Positions 1 to 7,479 are shown, numbered from the stretch's first letter. The stretch is 9,556 nucleotides of DNA from CAYOVG01 sp964407285 (GCA_964407285.1 CAYOVG010000285.1:1-9556); one strand, 5' to 3'. The notes: a model not told the origin generated them from the letters alone. Numbers and translations: made by a program.

Positions 1-72
1 AAGCCGTGAAGAAAGCCCTGCGTGTCTGGCTCTCATGTCCCAACGGATAAGCGGCTGTCGCGGTCCGTTCAT
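1..72 (-). CDS. Possible downstream operon gene, 5' part only, runs off the left edge
   Basis: An ATG at 72 on the minus strand opens a frame that stays open to the window edge and begins MNGPRQPLIRWDMRARHAGL. It lies 17 bases after the stop of the 125-aa small protein, the spacing expected of another gene in the same operon. No Shine-Dalgarno sequence precedes this ATG (the upstream bases are a C run), so the true start could be further in, for example the ATG at about 36, or the frame may not be coding at all. Only about 24 codons are visible and I do not recognise the product. If real, it could be a further enzyme of the peptide/ThDP-enzyme operon. Confidence 0.25.
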   Translation of the reverse strand, partial: MNGPRQPLIRWDMRARHAGLSSRL

Positions 73-89
73 GACGGGGGGGCATATGA

Positions 90-467
90 TTAGCCGTTTG
101 TGCCACCCTGCTTGGAGCAAGCGGCCGCAGCCCAGGCCGAACGCATGTCGCGCAGCACCCAGGTGAGTGCCTCGTCGGGGATCAGGTAGCCGCCGATACC
201 ATCGGTGAACAGCATGTCGTAGATTCGGCGGCTCACCGCATCGATGTCCGCCGCACTCGGTTCGCCCTCGGCCGGCGGTGCCGGCAGCACGAGAATGATC
301 GTGTCCGGCTCCTGCGGCACGACCTCGAGCCGGTAGTTACCGTCGGGCACAGAGCCAAAATGCTCCTTCAGGCCGGCGATCGGATCGTCGATGAGCCGAC
401 GACGCGCAGCGGGGTCCCGCCGAAGCGTGCGATAGTGAGTTGTGAAGATATCGTATTGGTCGCTCAT
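90..467 (-). CDS. Small NHLP-like (nitrile hydratase leader-type) protein, 125 aa, second of a tandem pair
   Basis: The start is the ATG at 467, preceded by GGAGGAGCAATCC, a strong ribosome binding site. It overlaps the stop of the upstream paralogue as ATGA, which implies translational coupling. The longer frame reaching 560 has no comparable site. Residues 10-65 have the pattern of the nitrile-hydratase-alpha-related leader family: a helical RRDPAARRRLIDDPIAGLKE block, a Pro-Asp-Gly turn, then the strand LEVVPQEPDTIILVLPAPP. Members of that family are usually leader regions of RiPP precursors. Residues 66-125 form a tail with an IPDEALTWVLRDMRSAW block shared with the neighbour, and end AAAACSKQGGTNG with a single Cys. 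The nitrile hydratase metal motif (CxxCSC) is absent. The tail is long, poor in Cys/Ser/Thr and without a clear double-Gly cleavage site before a core. A non-precursor role therefore remains possible. Tandem pairs of such proteins recall the BMA_0021/BMA_0022 family of putative bacteriocin-type peptides, from memory only. Confidence 0.75.
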   Translation of the reverse strand: MSDQYDIFTTHYRTLRRDPAARRRLIDDPIAGLKEHFGSVPDGNYRLEVVPQEPDTIILVLPAPPAEGEPSAADIDAVSRRIYDMLFTDGIGGYLIPDEALTWVLRDMRSAWAAAACSKQGGTNG

Positions 468-814
468 GGATTGCTCCTCCGGAAGCTCCGGCGCATGCGC
501 AGCAACTCCAGCTTCAGTGCCTGCGGCATGATCCAGCAGAACAGGTCGCCGCTCTGCCACAGATCCATCTGATTGATCACCGTCTCCGCTTCCTCCGGCT
601 TGTCCGCGAGCGGCGGAATCACGAAGTAAAGCGTATCGCGCCGCTGCTGCCTGACGTCGATCTTGACGCCAGGCGAGACCTCGACCCCGATGGTGGCCAG
701 CGCTTGCCGCGGGTCCTTCCGCAGGAGCTCGGCAGAGGCTGGATCCGTCCAGGCAAGCTCAATCAGTCGCCGTTCCAGGGTGACATCCCTTGCATCTTTC
801 CTTTCATGCTGCAT
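464..814 (-). CDS. Small NHLP-like (nitrile hydratase leader-type) protein, 116 aa, first of a tandem pair
   Basis: The start is the ATG at 814, with GGAAGG nine to ten bases upstream. The gene begins 48 bases after the ThDP enzyme ends, and its stop overlaps the next start. Residues 12-68 follow the NHLP pattern: an RRLIELAWTDPASAELLRKD helix, 'PRQALATIGVEVSPGV', then the strand KIDVRQQRRDTLYFVIPP. The match to its neighbour is clear along the whole length: DTLYFVIPP against DTIILVLPAPP, and IMPQALKLELLRMRRSF against IPDEALTWVLRDMRSAW. The pair therefore arose by duplication. The C-terminal tail has one Cys (residue 93, in DLFCWIMP) and no obvious core peptide. Known NHLP leaders guide RiPP maturases and transporters; none is seen in this window. 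Likely cytoplasmic and co-expressed with its neighbours. The family resemblance is read by eye from motif order. Confidence 0.75.
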   Translation of the reverse strand: MQHERKDARDVTLERRLIELAWTDPASAELLRKDPRQALATIGVEVSPGVKIDVRQQRRDTLYFVIPPLADKPEEAETVINQMDLWQSGDLFCWIMPQALKLELLRMRRSFRRSNP

Positions 815-862
815 TGTAGCCTTCCTTTCCGCGCGTCCGGCCGGTTTCGCGTTGGAGCGGCA

Positions 863-2475
863 TCATGGCTCGCGATCAATGATGATGAAGCTGGGACCAG
901 GGTGAGTCAACGCCGGCCTCAATACATCTCCGATCTCCTCGTGGCTGCCGATCCTTTGAGTACGCGCACCCAGGCCTGCGGCGATCTTCTCGAGGTCGAC
1001 TTCCGGATCATTGAAATCCATGCCTACGAATCTGGTGGTTTCCAGGGTTGTTCCCATTGCGTCGCACCAGAGGTCTTTGAGCAGACGATACTCGCTGTTA
1101 ACAAAGCATATAAATATTAATGGGATACGGTACTTGGCGGCTGTCCAGATCGCATGGATCGAAAATAAGCTTCCACCGTCCCCGACGAAGCAGACCGCGT
1201 GCTTGCCGGTTCCCAAACCGATCCCGACTCCGAGCGGCATCGCCCAGCCCAGCCCTCCACCTCGCGGTGAGAAATAGACGTTTCGAAACCCCAGCCGGAC
1301 CGCCATATCCTGCACAATCGCGTCCTCGGATGAGCCTTCTGTGATGATGTGAGTTCCGAGATCGAGATGACGCAGTATCCCCAGTATAAGCGCATCGCTC
1401 GGTCGCCTGTCTGATGCCGAATACCTGGCTTCCAGCGCCGCCGCCCTAACCTCCCGATCCGGGGCAGCTTCGTTTGTGACCTCGGTTCGAAGCGCCGCCG
1501 CGATCGCATCGAGTGTCGCCCGAATGTCTCCGAGCACGGCCATATCGCATGGATAATCAAATCCAAGTTGGCCGGCGGCAGGCGCCACTTGTATCACCCG
1601 AGGCTCGCCGGGCAGTGCGGAGCAACCGTCATAGATGAACGTATCGACCTTCCCACCGACCAGCAGCATTGTATGATAGCGGCTCAGGATCTGGTTGAGT
1701 TCCCGTGTTGTCGGGGGAAGTTGGCCACAAAAGTTCCGGTGTAGTGGGTCCACGGTTCCCTGGACGTGGAAGGGCGCTGCGTAGATGTCCGCATCGAGGG
1801 CTGAGGCAATACGGCTCAAGACGTCAATGCCCTGTGCCGCACCCACCGCGTAATCGGCAACGATAGCGAGCTTCTTGGGCGGGACCGCTGTCAAGGCTTG
1901 CGCCACGTCGCCTACCGAGCGCGGCACGATGTCCTCGATGACCTGCGTCTTTTTGAAAGTCGAGTGCGTGGTGTGCTCCAGCATGAAGTTCATCGGGATA
2001 GAGAGGAACACCGGCCCCGTCGGCTGGAGTCGCGCCTGCAGGTAACAACGCTGGAGCGCGATGGCTATCTCATCGACACTGGTCACTTCGTAGACATACT
2101 TGGTGGCCGTTTCTGCAAGGCGGGTGTTCGGTGCGCCGAGAACGGGATTGTGGATAAGAAAACGGGAATCTTGCTGACCGTTCACCACGAGAAGCGGAAC
2201 GCCGGCCAAGAGTGCGTTGCGCATATTGAACATGCCGTTAGCAAGGCCCGGATAGGTATGCAGACTCACCACGGATGGCTTGCCGTTTATTAATGCATAG
2301 CCAGCGGCGATGCCGACCGCGCTCGATTCGTGCAAGGCTGGCATGTACGTGGCCTTCGATGCCGCAACCGCGGCAAGAAAAGTCGTCTCGGTTGTCCCGG
2401 ATTGCCAAACACGTATGGAATCTCGTATGTCTCGAGGAAATCTTGAATAAGCTCGCCACCAGTTCGCTTGACCAT
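863..2475 (-). CDS. ThDP-dependent 2-oxoacid decarboxylase, benzoylformate decarboxylase-like, with a one-base frameshift
   Basis: The ATG at 2475 follows AAGGGGT and begins MVKRTGGELIQDFLETYEIP with VFGNPG after it, the usual N-terminus of benzoylformate-decarboxylase/acetolactate-synthase-type enzymes. After NPG the frame is lost. The matching continuation (TTETTFLAAVAASKATYMPALHE) lies in the frame that stays open from there to the stop at 863. Adding one base in the CCCGG run at 2396-2400 restores a 537-aa protein, normal for the family. In that numbering the ThDP-activating Glu is E50. The two His residues that line the active site of benzoylformate decarboxylase appear as H73 (LHTYPG) and H246 (LHRNFCG), with T28 in place of its active-site Ser. 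The GDG motif lies at 432-434 with N460 as the metal ligand. Domains in order are Pyr, middle, PP. These enzymes decarboxylate or carboligate 2-oxo acids; the substrate here is unknown. The gene heads an operon with the two NHLP-like proteins. A shorter reading from the ATG at 2344 would lack 44 residues and is unlikely to fold normally. Confidence 0.88.
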
Positions 2476-2508
2476 TGACTACCCCTTATCACGCCTGGGA
2501 CCAGCAAT

Positions 2509-2530
2509 GATAATCGATGATCCCACTATA
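2509..2530 (-). promoter_or_regulatory. Candidate promoter -10 box with overlapping imperfect palindrome
   Basis: On the minus strand TATAGT (2530-2525) lies about 50 bases before the ThDP enzyme start. Just downstream, where transcription would begin, is the 14-bp imperfect palindrome GATAATCGATGATC (2509-2522, symmetrical except one pair). No good -35 box stands 16-18 bases upstream, so the promoter would need an activator or the call is wrong. If real, a repressor or regulator could bind over the start site. Confidence 0.25.
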
Positions 2531-2630
2531 CCCATCCCTTTCTTCTGCACCGATACAGCCCGTGCGGCTTCACCGGTAGGCGCCATGGCTCCATAAGGCC
2601 TCGGGCAAGAAATGAATATCCGTCGAAGGC

Positions 2631-2663
2631 AGACCGACTCGGTTTTGAAAATCGAGTCGGTCT
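2631..2663. repeat. 33-bp near-perfect palindrome (11-bp stem plus inner 4-bp AT stem)
   Basis: AGACCGACTCG (2631-2641) is exactly inverted at 2653-2663. Inside, TTTT (2643-2646) faces AAAA (2648-2651) across a single G, with a G/T pair between the two stems. The whole 33 bases can therefore fold into one hairpin on either strand. No T tract follows on either side, so an intrinsic terminator is unlikely. It could be a protein-binding site or a relic of a mobile element. Confidence 0.6.
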
Positions 2664-2875
2664 CTCGACCTCGGACGATTATTTATTGCCGCGTTCCTAA
2701 CGGCAGAGCCGCCGCATGGAGCCACCGGCACCCTGAAGTAGTCGAAGTGAACGCAAATCCGGGCATGGGAGATCCCCCAAAAGCCTCTTGGTGCGCCAGC
2801 TTTCAGTCACACGCAAATGCTATGGGGAATCGCATATTTTCCCAGACGCGGCTTATCCCATGATCTCCACCCTTC

Positions 2876-5800
2876 TCAGTTGCTGCAACTATCGATCAGG
2901 TCCAAGTGTGAGAGCCAGGCTGTTTCCGTTTCAGCCGGGATCTTTTTATGTCCGAGCAACCGGACCTCATGCCTCAGTATCTCCAGGACCACATGGAGAC
3001 GTTTAGGGTTCGAGAGCGATTTTCTGCCGGCTTCCACCGTTGCAAGAAGGCCCCATTCGGTAAGCTTGGGGAGCTTCGCCGCCTTGATCGCGCGTTCGAA
3101 CGATGTCAATTCGGCGGAAAGGTCCTCGCCGACCTGGACCGCGGTCGAGGCGGTAGCGGATGCCGCGTTTCCGTCCATGGGAATGGACCGGACGAAAATC
3201 CGGTGCTCTCCACATGTTCTCGGCCGGAAAGACACATGTGACACGAATGTCCCGCTGGCGGCGATTGGTGGTATCACTTCCTGGTCGAATAGAGTACCGC
3301 CGTTGTCGGGATCGCCGTCATAGAACAACGTCAGCAGGGAGCCCAAACGGGGCCCCCGGCTCAAGTGGGCGGCCTCGATCGTTGCCGGCCGTCCACGAAG
3401 CAATGTTTGCGTCGTGGACTCCACACTTCCGATGGCCAGGCCGCCGGTGTTTCCAGTGGGTTCGGCCTCGACTTGCGCGGTGGCCGATGCCACGAAGAAT
3501 GTTTGATTGTAGAAGCCCAGGTTGTTGCTGTAGGTTTCGACGGGGATATCCGCAAGCGAATTCACCGGATCGGCCGGAATCGCCGTCAGGCCGTGCTGCG
3601 CGATCTCGGGCACGAGGGCGCCGTTTTGCTCCATCCAGGCCACCACCCAGAACTTCCAGTAACTTTCGGCCGCGACCGCGCCGGTATCCCACGTGGTCTG
3701 GGCGTACACCCAATTGGCCGGCGCGTTCGGGTCCGAGCAGGGATCGCCGTTTCCGGAGGGACCTCCGCAAAAAGCGGGGATCGGACCCAGCGGCGCGCCT
3801 TCGGCGTCCGTGCCCTCGCCGATGAAGACGGCGGGTGCGAACGCGTCGGAATTGCCGGCCTGGCTTTGAAACTGCCCGGTCGTGGCGTCCCACGGTTGCG
3901 CGTAGAACTGGACGCGCACCGTCGTGCCCGACGGCATGCCGGCAAGACTGTAGTTGTACACCCGGACTCGCAGCGTCACCGTGTCCCCCTGCGTGGCCGT
4001 CGTGATCTGCGGTCCGTTGGCGGTCGTTCCGGGGGTTACGAAAAGGCCCTTCATCTGGTAGAAACTCGCATCCGCGACGACGGCCGGTGTCGCTTGCTGC
4101 TGAATCGGAGTGCAGGCGGGTGATGTCGGCGAGGAAGTGTAGCCCGCCGGGCAATTGAACCATACCTGCTGAGCGTTAACGCCCGAAGGCTCCTTTTGCA
4201 GCCACCTCTGTGGATGATTCAAAGCCACATCGGGGGACGCGGTGTAGGCCTGTGTCCACCAGTTGCCCGATTGAATGTCCCCCGTGCTCAATGGATCGGC
4301 GACAAACCCGACGGCCAGGTATCCCGGCGCCTGGACCGTCGTGGTCAGGGGGATGTCCTGAAGCGTCCCGGTCGGAGCGGCTTGGCCGAAGATGAAGCTC
4401 TGCCCCGCGTACAGGTAGTTGTCCGAAGTGGTCGGTCCTCCGGGGATTCCGCGATTGACGATCACTCCGGTGGACTCGGAGAAGGTGTTGGATGCCGTGT
4501 TCAGGGTAGTGACCGACTGACTGTCGTTGTAATCGAAGCCGGCGCCGGCGCTCAGGCCGAATCCCTCGATGGCGGCGTTGCCGGAGACGCTCACCGAAGT
4601 ATCGAAGGAATGGGTGCTTACCGATCCGCTCGTCACATCGCTTCCTCCGCCCTGGGTCCACGAAATCGAAACCTGCTCCGGCGACTGCGAATCCCACACA
4701 TTGTTCGCGGCCGACTGGAGCTGGAGAGGAGTCGCCGCTGGTTGATAAGCCTGCAACTGTGCCAGGCTTCCCGGATAGGAGAAAATATTGCCGGGTTCCT
4801 GCACCGGTTGGTACCACTCGATGGCCGCGCCTTCGGCCAAATCGATGTAGTAGACGTTGTCCGGCCCCGAAAACTGTACGTAGAGCGGGCGGGTGTTTGC
4901 CGGGCACCCTCCGAGAGGCGATGCGCCCTGGTCCGCGACGCACTGGCTGAGGACCTGGTAGCTGTAGATGTTGGTTTGACTCGACGTCGCCGCCACGCGG
5001 TCGTCGAATTCCGTTTGAGCCGAAAGCTTGAAAGAGTTTCCCTGGTAGGTATTGTAGTTCGCGGCGACGCTTTCGTTATGCGTTTGTTGCGCGGATTGGT
5101 TCAAGTCCACGCTCACGCCCGCCACGGCCGGAATTCCGTAGGAAACCTTCTCCTGGGCCGACTCCTTGGTCGATACCGTATAGCTCGTCGTGCTCTTGCG
5201 GGTTGCCTGCGTGCCCGTGGTCTGCTGGAAGTTGTACAGTGTGTTGAACGTGGCCGGGAACACCGAGACGTTGAGCACGTCGGGCGCCGCGGCCCCGGCA
5301 GCGGTGATCCAATCCACGTGCATCGGAGGCAGGCCGAGGACGGTATCGGGCTGAATGTGGCCCGTCACGGTCACCTTCTCGACAGGTCCGAGCACGAGCG
5401 AGCGCCCCCGCGTGTCGGCGGACACCAGTACGGGATTGAGGGTGCCTGGGCTCCCGGAACCGCTCACCGTGTAAATCGATGTAAAGCCCGGGGCATTGGT
5501 TTCGGGGTCCATCGTATAAATGGCGACCTGAAGAGGATCGGGGGAAAGACACGCCGATGGTCCGACCAGGGCCATCTGGAGATTGGGCGGGGGACCGGTG
5601 TTCCCCTGCATGTTGTCGAAATTGCCCACGGCAAGGTCATAGATGCAGGAGGGGAACTGAGCGTTGACATTCGTGCCGCCTATCTTGGTGGGAGTGAGGT
5701 TCCCGTCCGTGGAAAAACCGTAGACGGAGAGGGAGTTCTGCTCGCTGGCCGAATTCTCGAGCAGGACCGCCGCCTGGTCGTACTGGGAGAACCAGTTGAG

Positions 5801-6859
5801 CCGGCCGCTCCGTACGGCGACTCGACCCGAAATTCCCGCGGCATAAGCGGTGCCGAAGTCGATGTGCGACTTGACCGTGGGATTGAAGAAGGAGTCGATG
5901 TCTATCGTCACCAGCTTGGTGGTTACCGGAGAGGTAATTAAAGGGTTTTGCGTATACAATAAAACCAGTTGATCGTGGTCCACGGTGCCGAAACGCCCGG
6001 CTGCCAGCGAGGGAATGAGGTCGTATGCGGAAGCGTCCGGTATGGGCAAGGTAGTGGAACCGGCCTGGCTGATCTGAAGAGTTGCGGCATCCACCGTGTA
6101 GATCGTCAATACGAGGCCGGTAACGGTGGATGGGTCTTCCCTGACCATGGCAATCTCACGACCGCCGTTTCCCAGGAAATCACCGATCGCGAAAGCGGCC
6201 GGCAGGGGGCCGGCCAGCCCGTTATTGGCGCCCGTGTTGAATTCCGGTCCCCAGGTCAGCGTGGAACCGTCGGCGGTAGCGATCAACAGGCTGCCCGCCT
6301 CGTTGTGTACAACCAGTTCGGTGAATCCGTCCCCGGTGAAGTCGGCCATTCCGGCGTAGTCCACGACGCCGAAGGGAAGGCTGGTCGGTATGGCCTGGTG
6401 GATCAGGATGTTATTGTTCCCGAAGTCGGATATGAGAAGCCAAAGCGCCGACCCCACGGTCCCCACCGTGGCCGTGACATCATCGCCCGTCACCTGCGGA
6501 CCGAACATCCTGCCCGCGGCTGCCGCAAGGGAGGTGTTACCGGTGGTGGAGCCCGATTGAAAGTCGTTTTGGCCGGTAATGGTGGAGTTGGTTGTCTGGA
6601 GGGCCCAGGTGAGGAGAAAGAAATTGCCGGCGTTATCACCCCGGTAGCCCGCGACAATCAGGTCATCGTTTCGGAGGAGGTGGGTTTGTCCTCCCAGGAT
6701 GTCGGAGACGCCGGCAAAACAGGGGGCGGTTGAATCGTTGCTGTTGCACGTCGTGGTCTGGGCCTGGGTATTGTGGATACCGGGCGCGGCAACCACAAGC
6801 GCGATTGAAAGCAGCAAGCATAAGGACAACCGGCAAACTCCGTACCTGAACCTGAACAT
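2876..6859 (-). CDS. Large secreted FG-GAP/VCBS-repeat protein with beta-rich central module and Ig/CARDB-like C-terminus, 1327 aa
   Basis: The ATG at 6859 has AAGGAGGT six bases upstream and puts a signal peptide at the N-terminus: FRFRYGVCR, then a hydrophobic core LSLCLLLSIALVVAA, with likely cleavage near NTQA/Q. A longer frame to 6892 would start inside the leader hairpin. Residues 35-500 contain FG-GAP/VCBS-type units, e.g. MADFTGDGFTELVV (171-184), AFAIGDFLGNGGREIAMV (222-239), LAAGRFGTVDHDQLVLLY (285-302) and DLAVGNFDN (408-416), as in a beta-propeller. Residues 500-900 are beta-rich, with two similar Ser/Thr/Gly-rich segments (about 552-621 and 739-804). Residues 945-1135 and 1145-1245 look like Ig/CARDB-type domains (GDTVTLRVRVYNYS; FYDGDPDNGGTLFDQEVIPP). 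Residues about 1245-1327 are helical and recall the C-terminal surface domain called FIMAH, in degenerate form. Several Cys fit an extracellular protein. No catalytic motif is seen. Probably an exported adhesion, binding or possibly membrane-active protein; its role is unknown. It appears to be transcribed alone. Confidence 0.85.
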   Translation of the reverse strand: MFRFRYGVCRLSLCLLLSIALVVAAPGIHNTQAQTTTCNSNDSTAPCFAGVSDILGGQTHLLRNDDLIVAGYRGDNAGNFFLLTWALQTTNSTITGQNDFQSGSTTGNTSLAAAAGRMFGPQVTGDDVTATVGTVGSALWLLISDFGNNNILIHQAIPTSLPFGVVDYAGMADFTGDGFTELVVHNEAGSLLIATADGSTLTWGPEFNTGANNGLAGPLPAAFAIGDFLGNGGREIAMVREDPSTVTGLVLTIYTVDAATLQISQAGSTTLPIPDASAYDLIPSLAAGRFGTVDHDQLVLLYTQNPLITSPVTTKLVTIDIDSFFNPTVKSHIDFGTAYAAGISGRVAVRSGRLNWFSQYDQAAVLLENSASEQNSLSVYGFSTDGNLTPTKIGGTNVNAQFPSCIYDLAVGNFDNMQGNTGPPPNLQMALVGPSACLSPDPLQVAIYTMDPETNAPGFTSIYTVSGSGSPGTLNPVLVSADTRGRSLVLGPVEKVTVTGHIQPDTVLGLPPMHVDWITAAGAAAPDVLNVSVFPATFNTLYNFQQTTGTQATRKSTTSYTVSTKESAQEKVSYGIPAVAGVSVDLNQSAQQTHNESVAANYNTYQGNSFKLSAQTEFDDRVAATSSQTNIYSYQVLSQCVADQGASPLGGCPANTRPLYVQFSGPDNVYYIDLAEGAAIEWYQPVQEPGNIFSYPGSLAQLQAYQPAATPLQLQSAANNVWDSQSPEQVSISWTQGGGSDVTSGSVSTHSFDTSVSVSGNAAIEGFGLSAGAGFDYNDSQSVTTLNTASNTFSESTGVIVNRGIPGGPTTSDNYLYAGQSFIFGQAAPTGTLQDIPLTTTVQAPGYLAVGFVADPLSTGDIQSGNWWTQAYTASPDVALNHPQRWLQKEPSGVNAQQVWFNCPAGYTSSPTSPACTPIQQQATPAVVADASFYQMKGLFVTPGTTANGPQITTATQGDTVTLRVRVYNYSLAGMPSGTTVRVQFYAQPWDATTGQFQSQAGNSDAFAPAVFIGEGTDAEGAPLGPIPAFCGGPSGNGDPCSDPNAPANWVYAQTTWDTGAVAAESYWKFWVVAWMEQNGALVPEIAQHGLTAIPADPVNSLADIPVETYSNNLGFYNQTFFVASATAQVEAEPTGNTGGLAIGSVESTTQTLLRGRPATIEAAHLSRGPRLGSLLTLFYDGDPDNGGTLFDQEVIPPIAASGTFVSHVSFRPRTCGEHRIFVRSIPMDGNAASATASTAVQVGEDLSAELTSFERAIKAAKLPKLTEWGLLATVEAGRKSLSNPKRLHVVLEILRHEVRLLGHKKIPAETETAWLSHLDLIDSCSN

Positions 6860-6879
6860 GGGATACCTCCTTTTTGAAA

Positions 6880-6902
6880 CTGCTCGGGACACTCCCGAGC
6901 AG
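6880..6902 (-). promoter_or_regulatory. Hairpin in the leader of the secreted-protein gene
   Basis: CTGCTCGGGA and TCCCGAGCAG form a perfect 10-bp stem with a three-base loop. On the minus-strand transcript it lies about eight bases before AAGGAGGT and about 20 before the start codon. After the stem comes TTTCAAAAAGG, which is too weak in T for a terminator. A role in translation control or mRNA stability is inferred from position only. Confidence 0.45.
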
Positions 6903-7462
6903 CGATTCCCGTTCTTCTCCGAGGCGGGTCTGAAAAAGGTTTCCTGATCCCGGGAAGCCGGCCTTTCTGAAGGGGATGAAACGCTGGTTTATCCCCAAAT
7001 TGAGTGATTCTTGGAGAGCCCTTCTCGGCATTCCGGCGGTCTTCAAACCGGCATGCGGCCCGGCGCTCTCCTTTCCCGATACCGGCGAAAGCCGGTGGTG
7101 TCCGGAATTGGCTAACCGTTGCGAAGATGCCGCTTTCAGAGGACCAGCGAGTTGAATTCCACAAAGTTTGTGGCATGTTCTACGAGTTGTGTGGCTATGA
7201 AACGCCATATCACCTCTCGAAACCGCGATTGTCACGTGCTTCGTGCTCTGTGAAGCTTATCCCGGACACTACCCGAAAGTCGGTATGACGAAGAATTACT
7301 AACTAAATCACTATGGTAGTCATAAGCACCGGTGTGCCGGCTGTCAACAAAAGAAAGCGCTCCTTGCCCCGGTCGGCAATGCACTGGAAACAACTTCTTC
7401 TTGCCTATGTGAATTTTTGTAGTGTGGAATCAACCGCCCGTTACCTCCCCGTGGGCCTCCAC
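6903..7462. other. Intergenic region without a convincing gene
   Basis: Roughly 560 bases between the leader hairpin of the secreted-protein gene and the left inverted repeat of the insertion sequence. Frames on both strands are short, lack ribosome binding sites and show no family motif. The one worth naming starts at the ATG at 7127 (53 codons, MPLSEDQRVEFHKVCGMFYE) but has no ribosome binding site. The minus-strand promoter for the secreted-protein gene should lie here, yet I see no good -35/-10 pair. The region holds a short GAAA-capped palindrome at 7081-7096. Confidence 0.5.
7081..7096. repeat. Short REP-like palindrome with GAAA loop
   Basis: ACCGGCGAAAGCCGGT is a perfect six-base stem closed by a GAAA tetraloop. 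Elements of the form CCGGCGAAAGCCGG are common as dispersed intergenic repeats in many proteobacterial genomes. Only one copy is in this window, so its dispersed nature is assumed, not seen. No T tract follows. Confidence 0.4.
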
Positions 7463-7479
7463 TGGGCTGATGAAAATCA
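7463..7479 (+). repeat. Left inverted repeat of the insertion sequence
   Basis: TGGGCTGATGAAAATCA, exact inverse of 9216-9232. It lies about 150 bases before the transposase start. Confidence 0.65.

Larger units (their letters stand above)
2476..2875. other. Intergenic region without a convincing gene
   Basis: About 400 bases separate the ThDP-enzyme start from the 3' end of the large secreted-protein gene, both on the minus strand. Short plus-strand frames occur, but none has a ribosome binding site or a recognisable motif. The region holds the candidate promoter at 2509-2530, the palindrome at 2631-2663, and a weak imperfect hairpin (GGGAA/TTCCC, 2825-2843) past the stop of the secreted-protein gene. 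That hairpin lacks a T tract and is not a clear terminator. Confidence 0.6.

Noticed and set aside
2825..2843. Hairpin past the secreted-protein stop as its intrinsic terminator
   Set aside because: The stem is only about five pairs with a nine-base loop, and no T tract follows on the minus strand.
4196..5941. A 581-codon plus-strand frame opposite the secreted-protein gene
   Set aside because: It is antisense to a gene with a signal peptide and clear domain repeats. It is rich in Arg and Gly, as expected from a GC-rich shadow frame, and has no motif.
7127..7288. A 53-codon plus-strand frame starting MPLSEDQRVEFHKVCGMFYE
   Set aside because: It has no ribosome binding site and no family motif, and it lies in a region full of short random frames. 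A relic of a lost gene is possible but unsupported.
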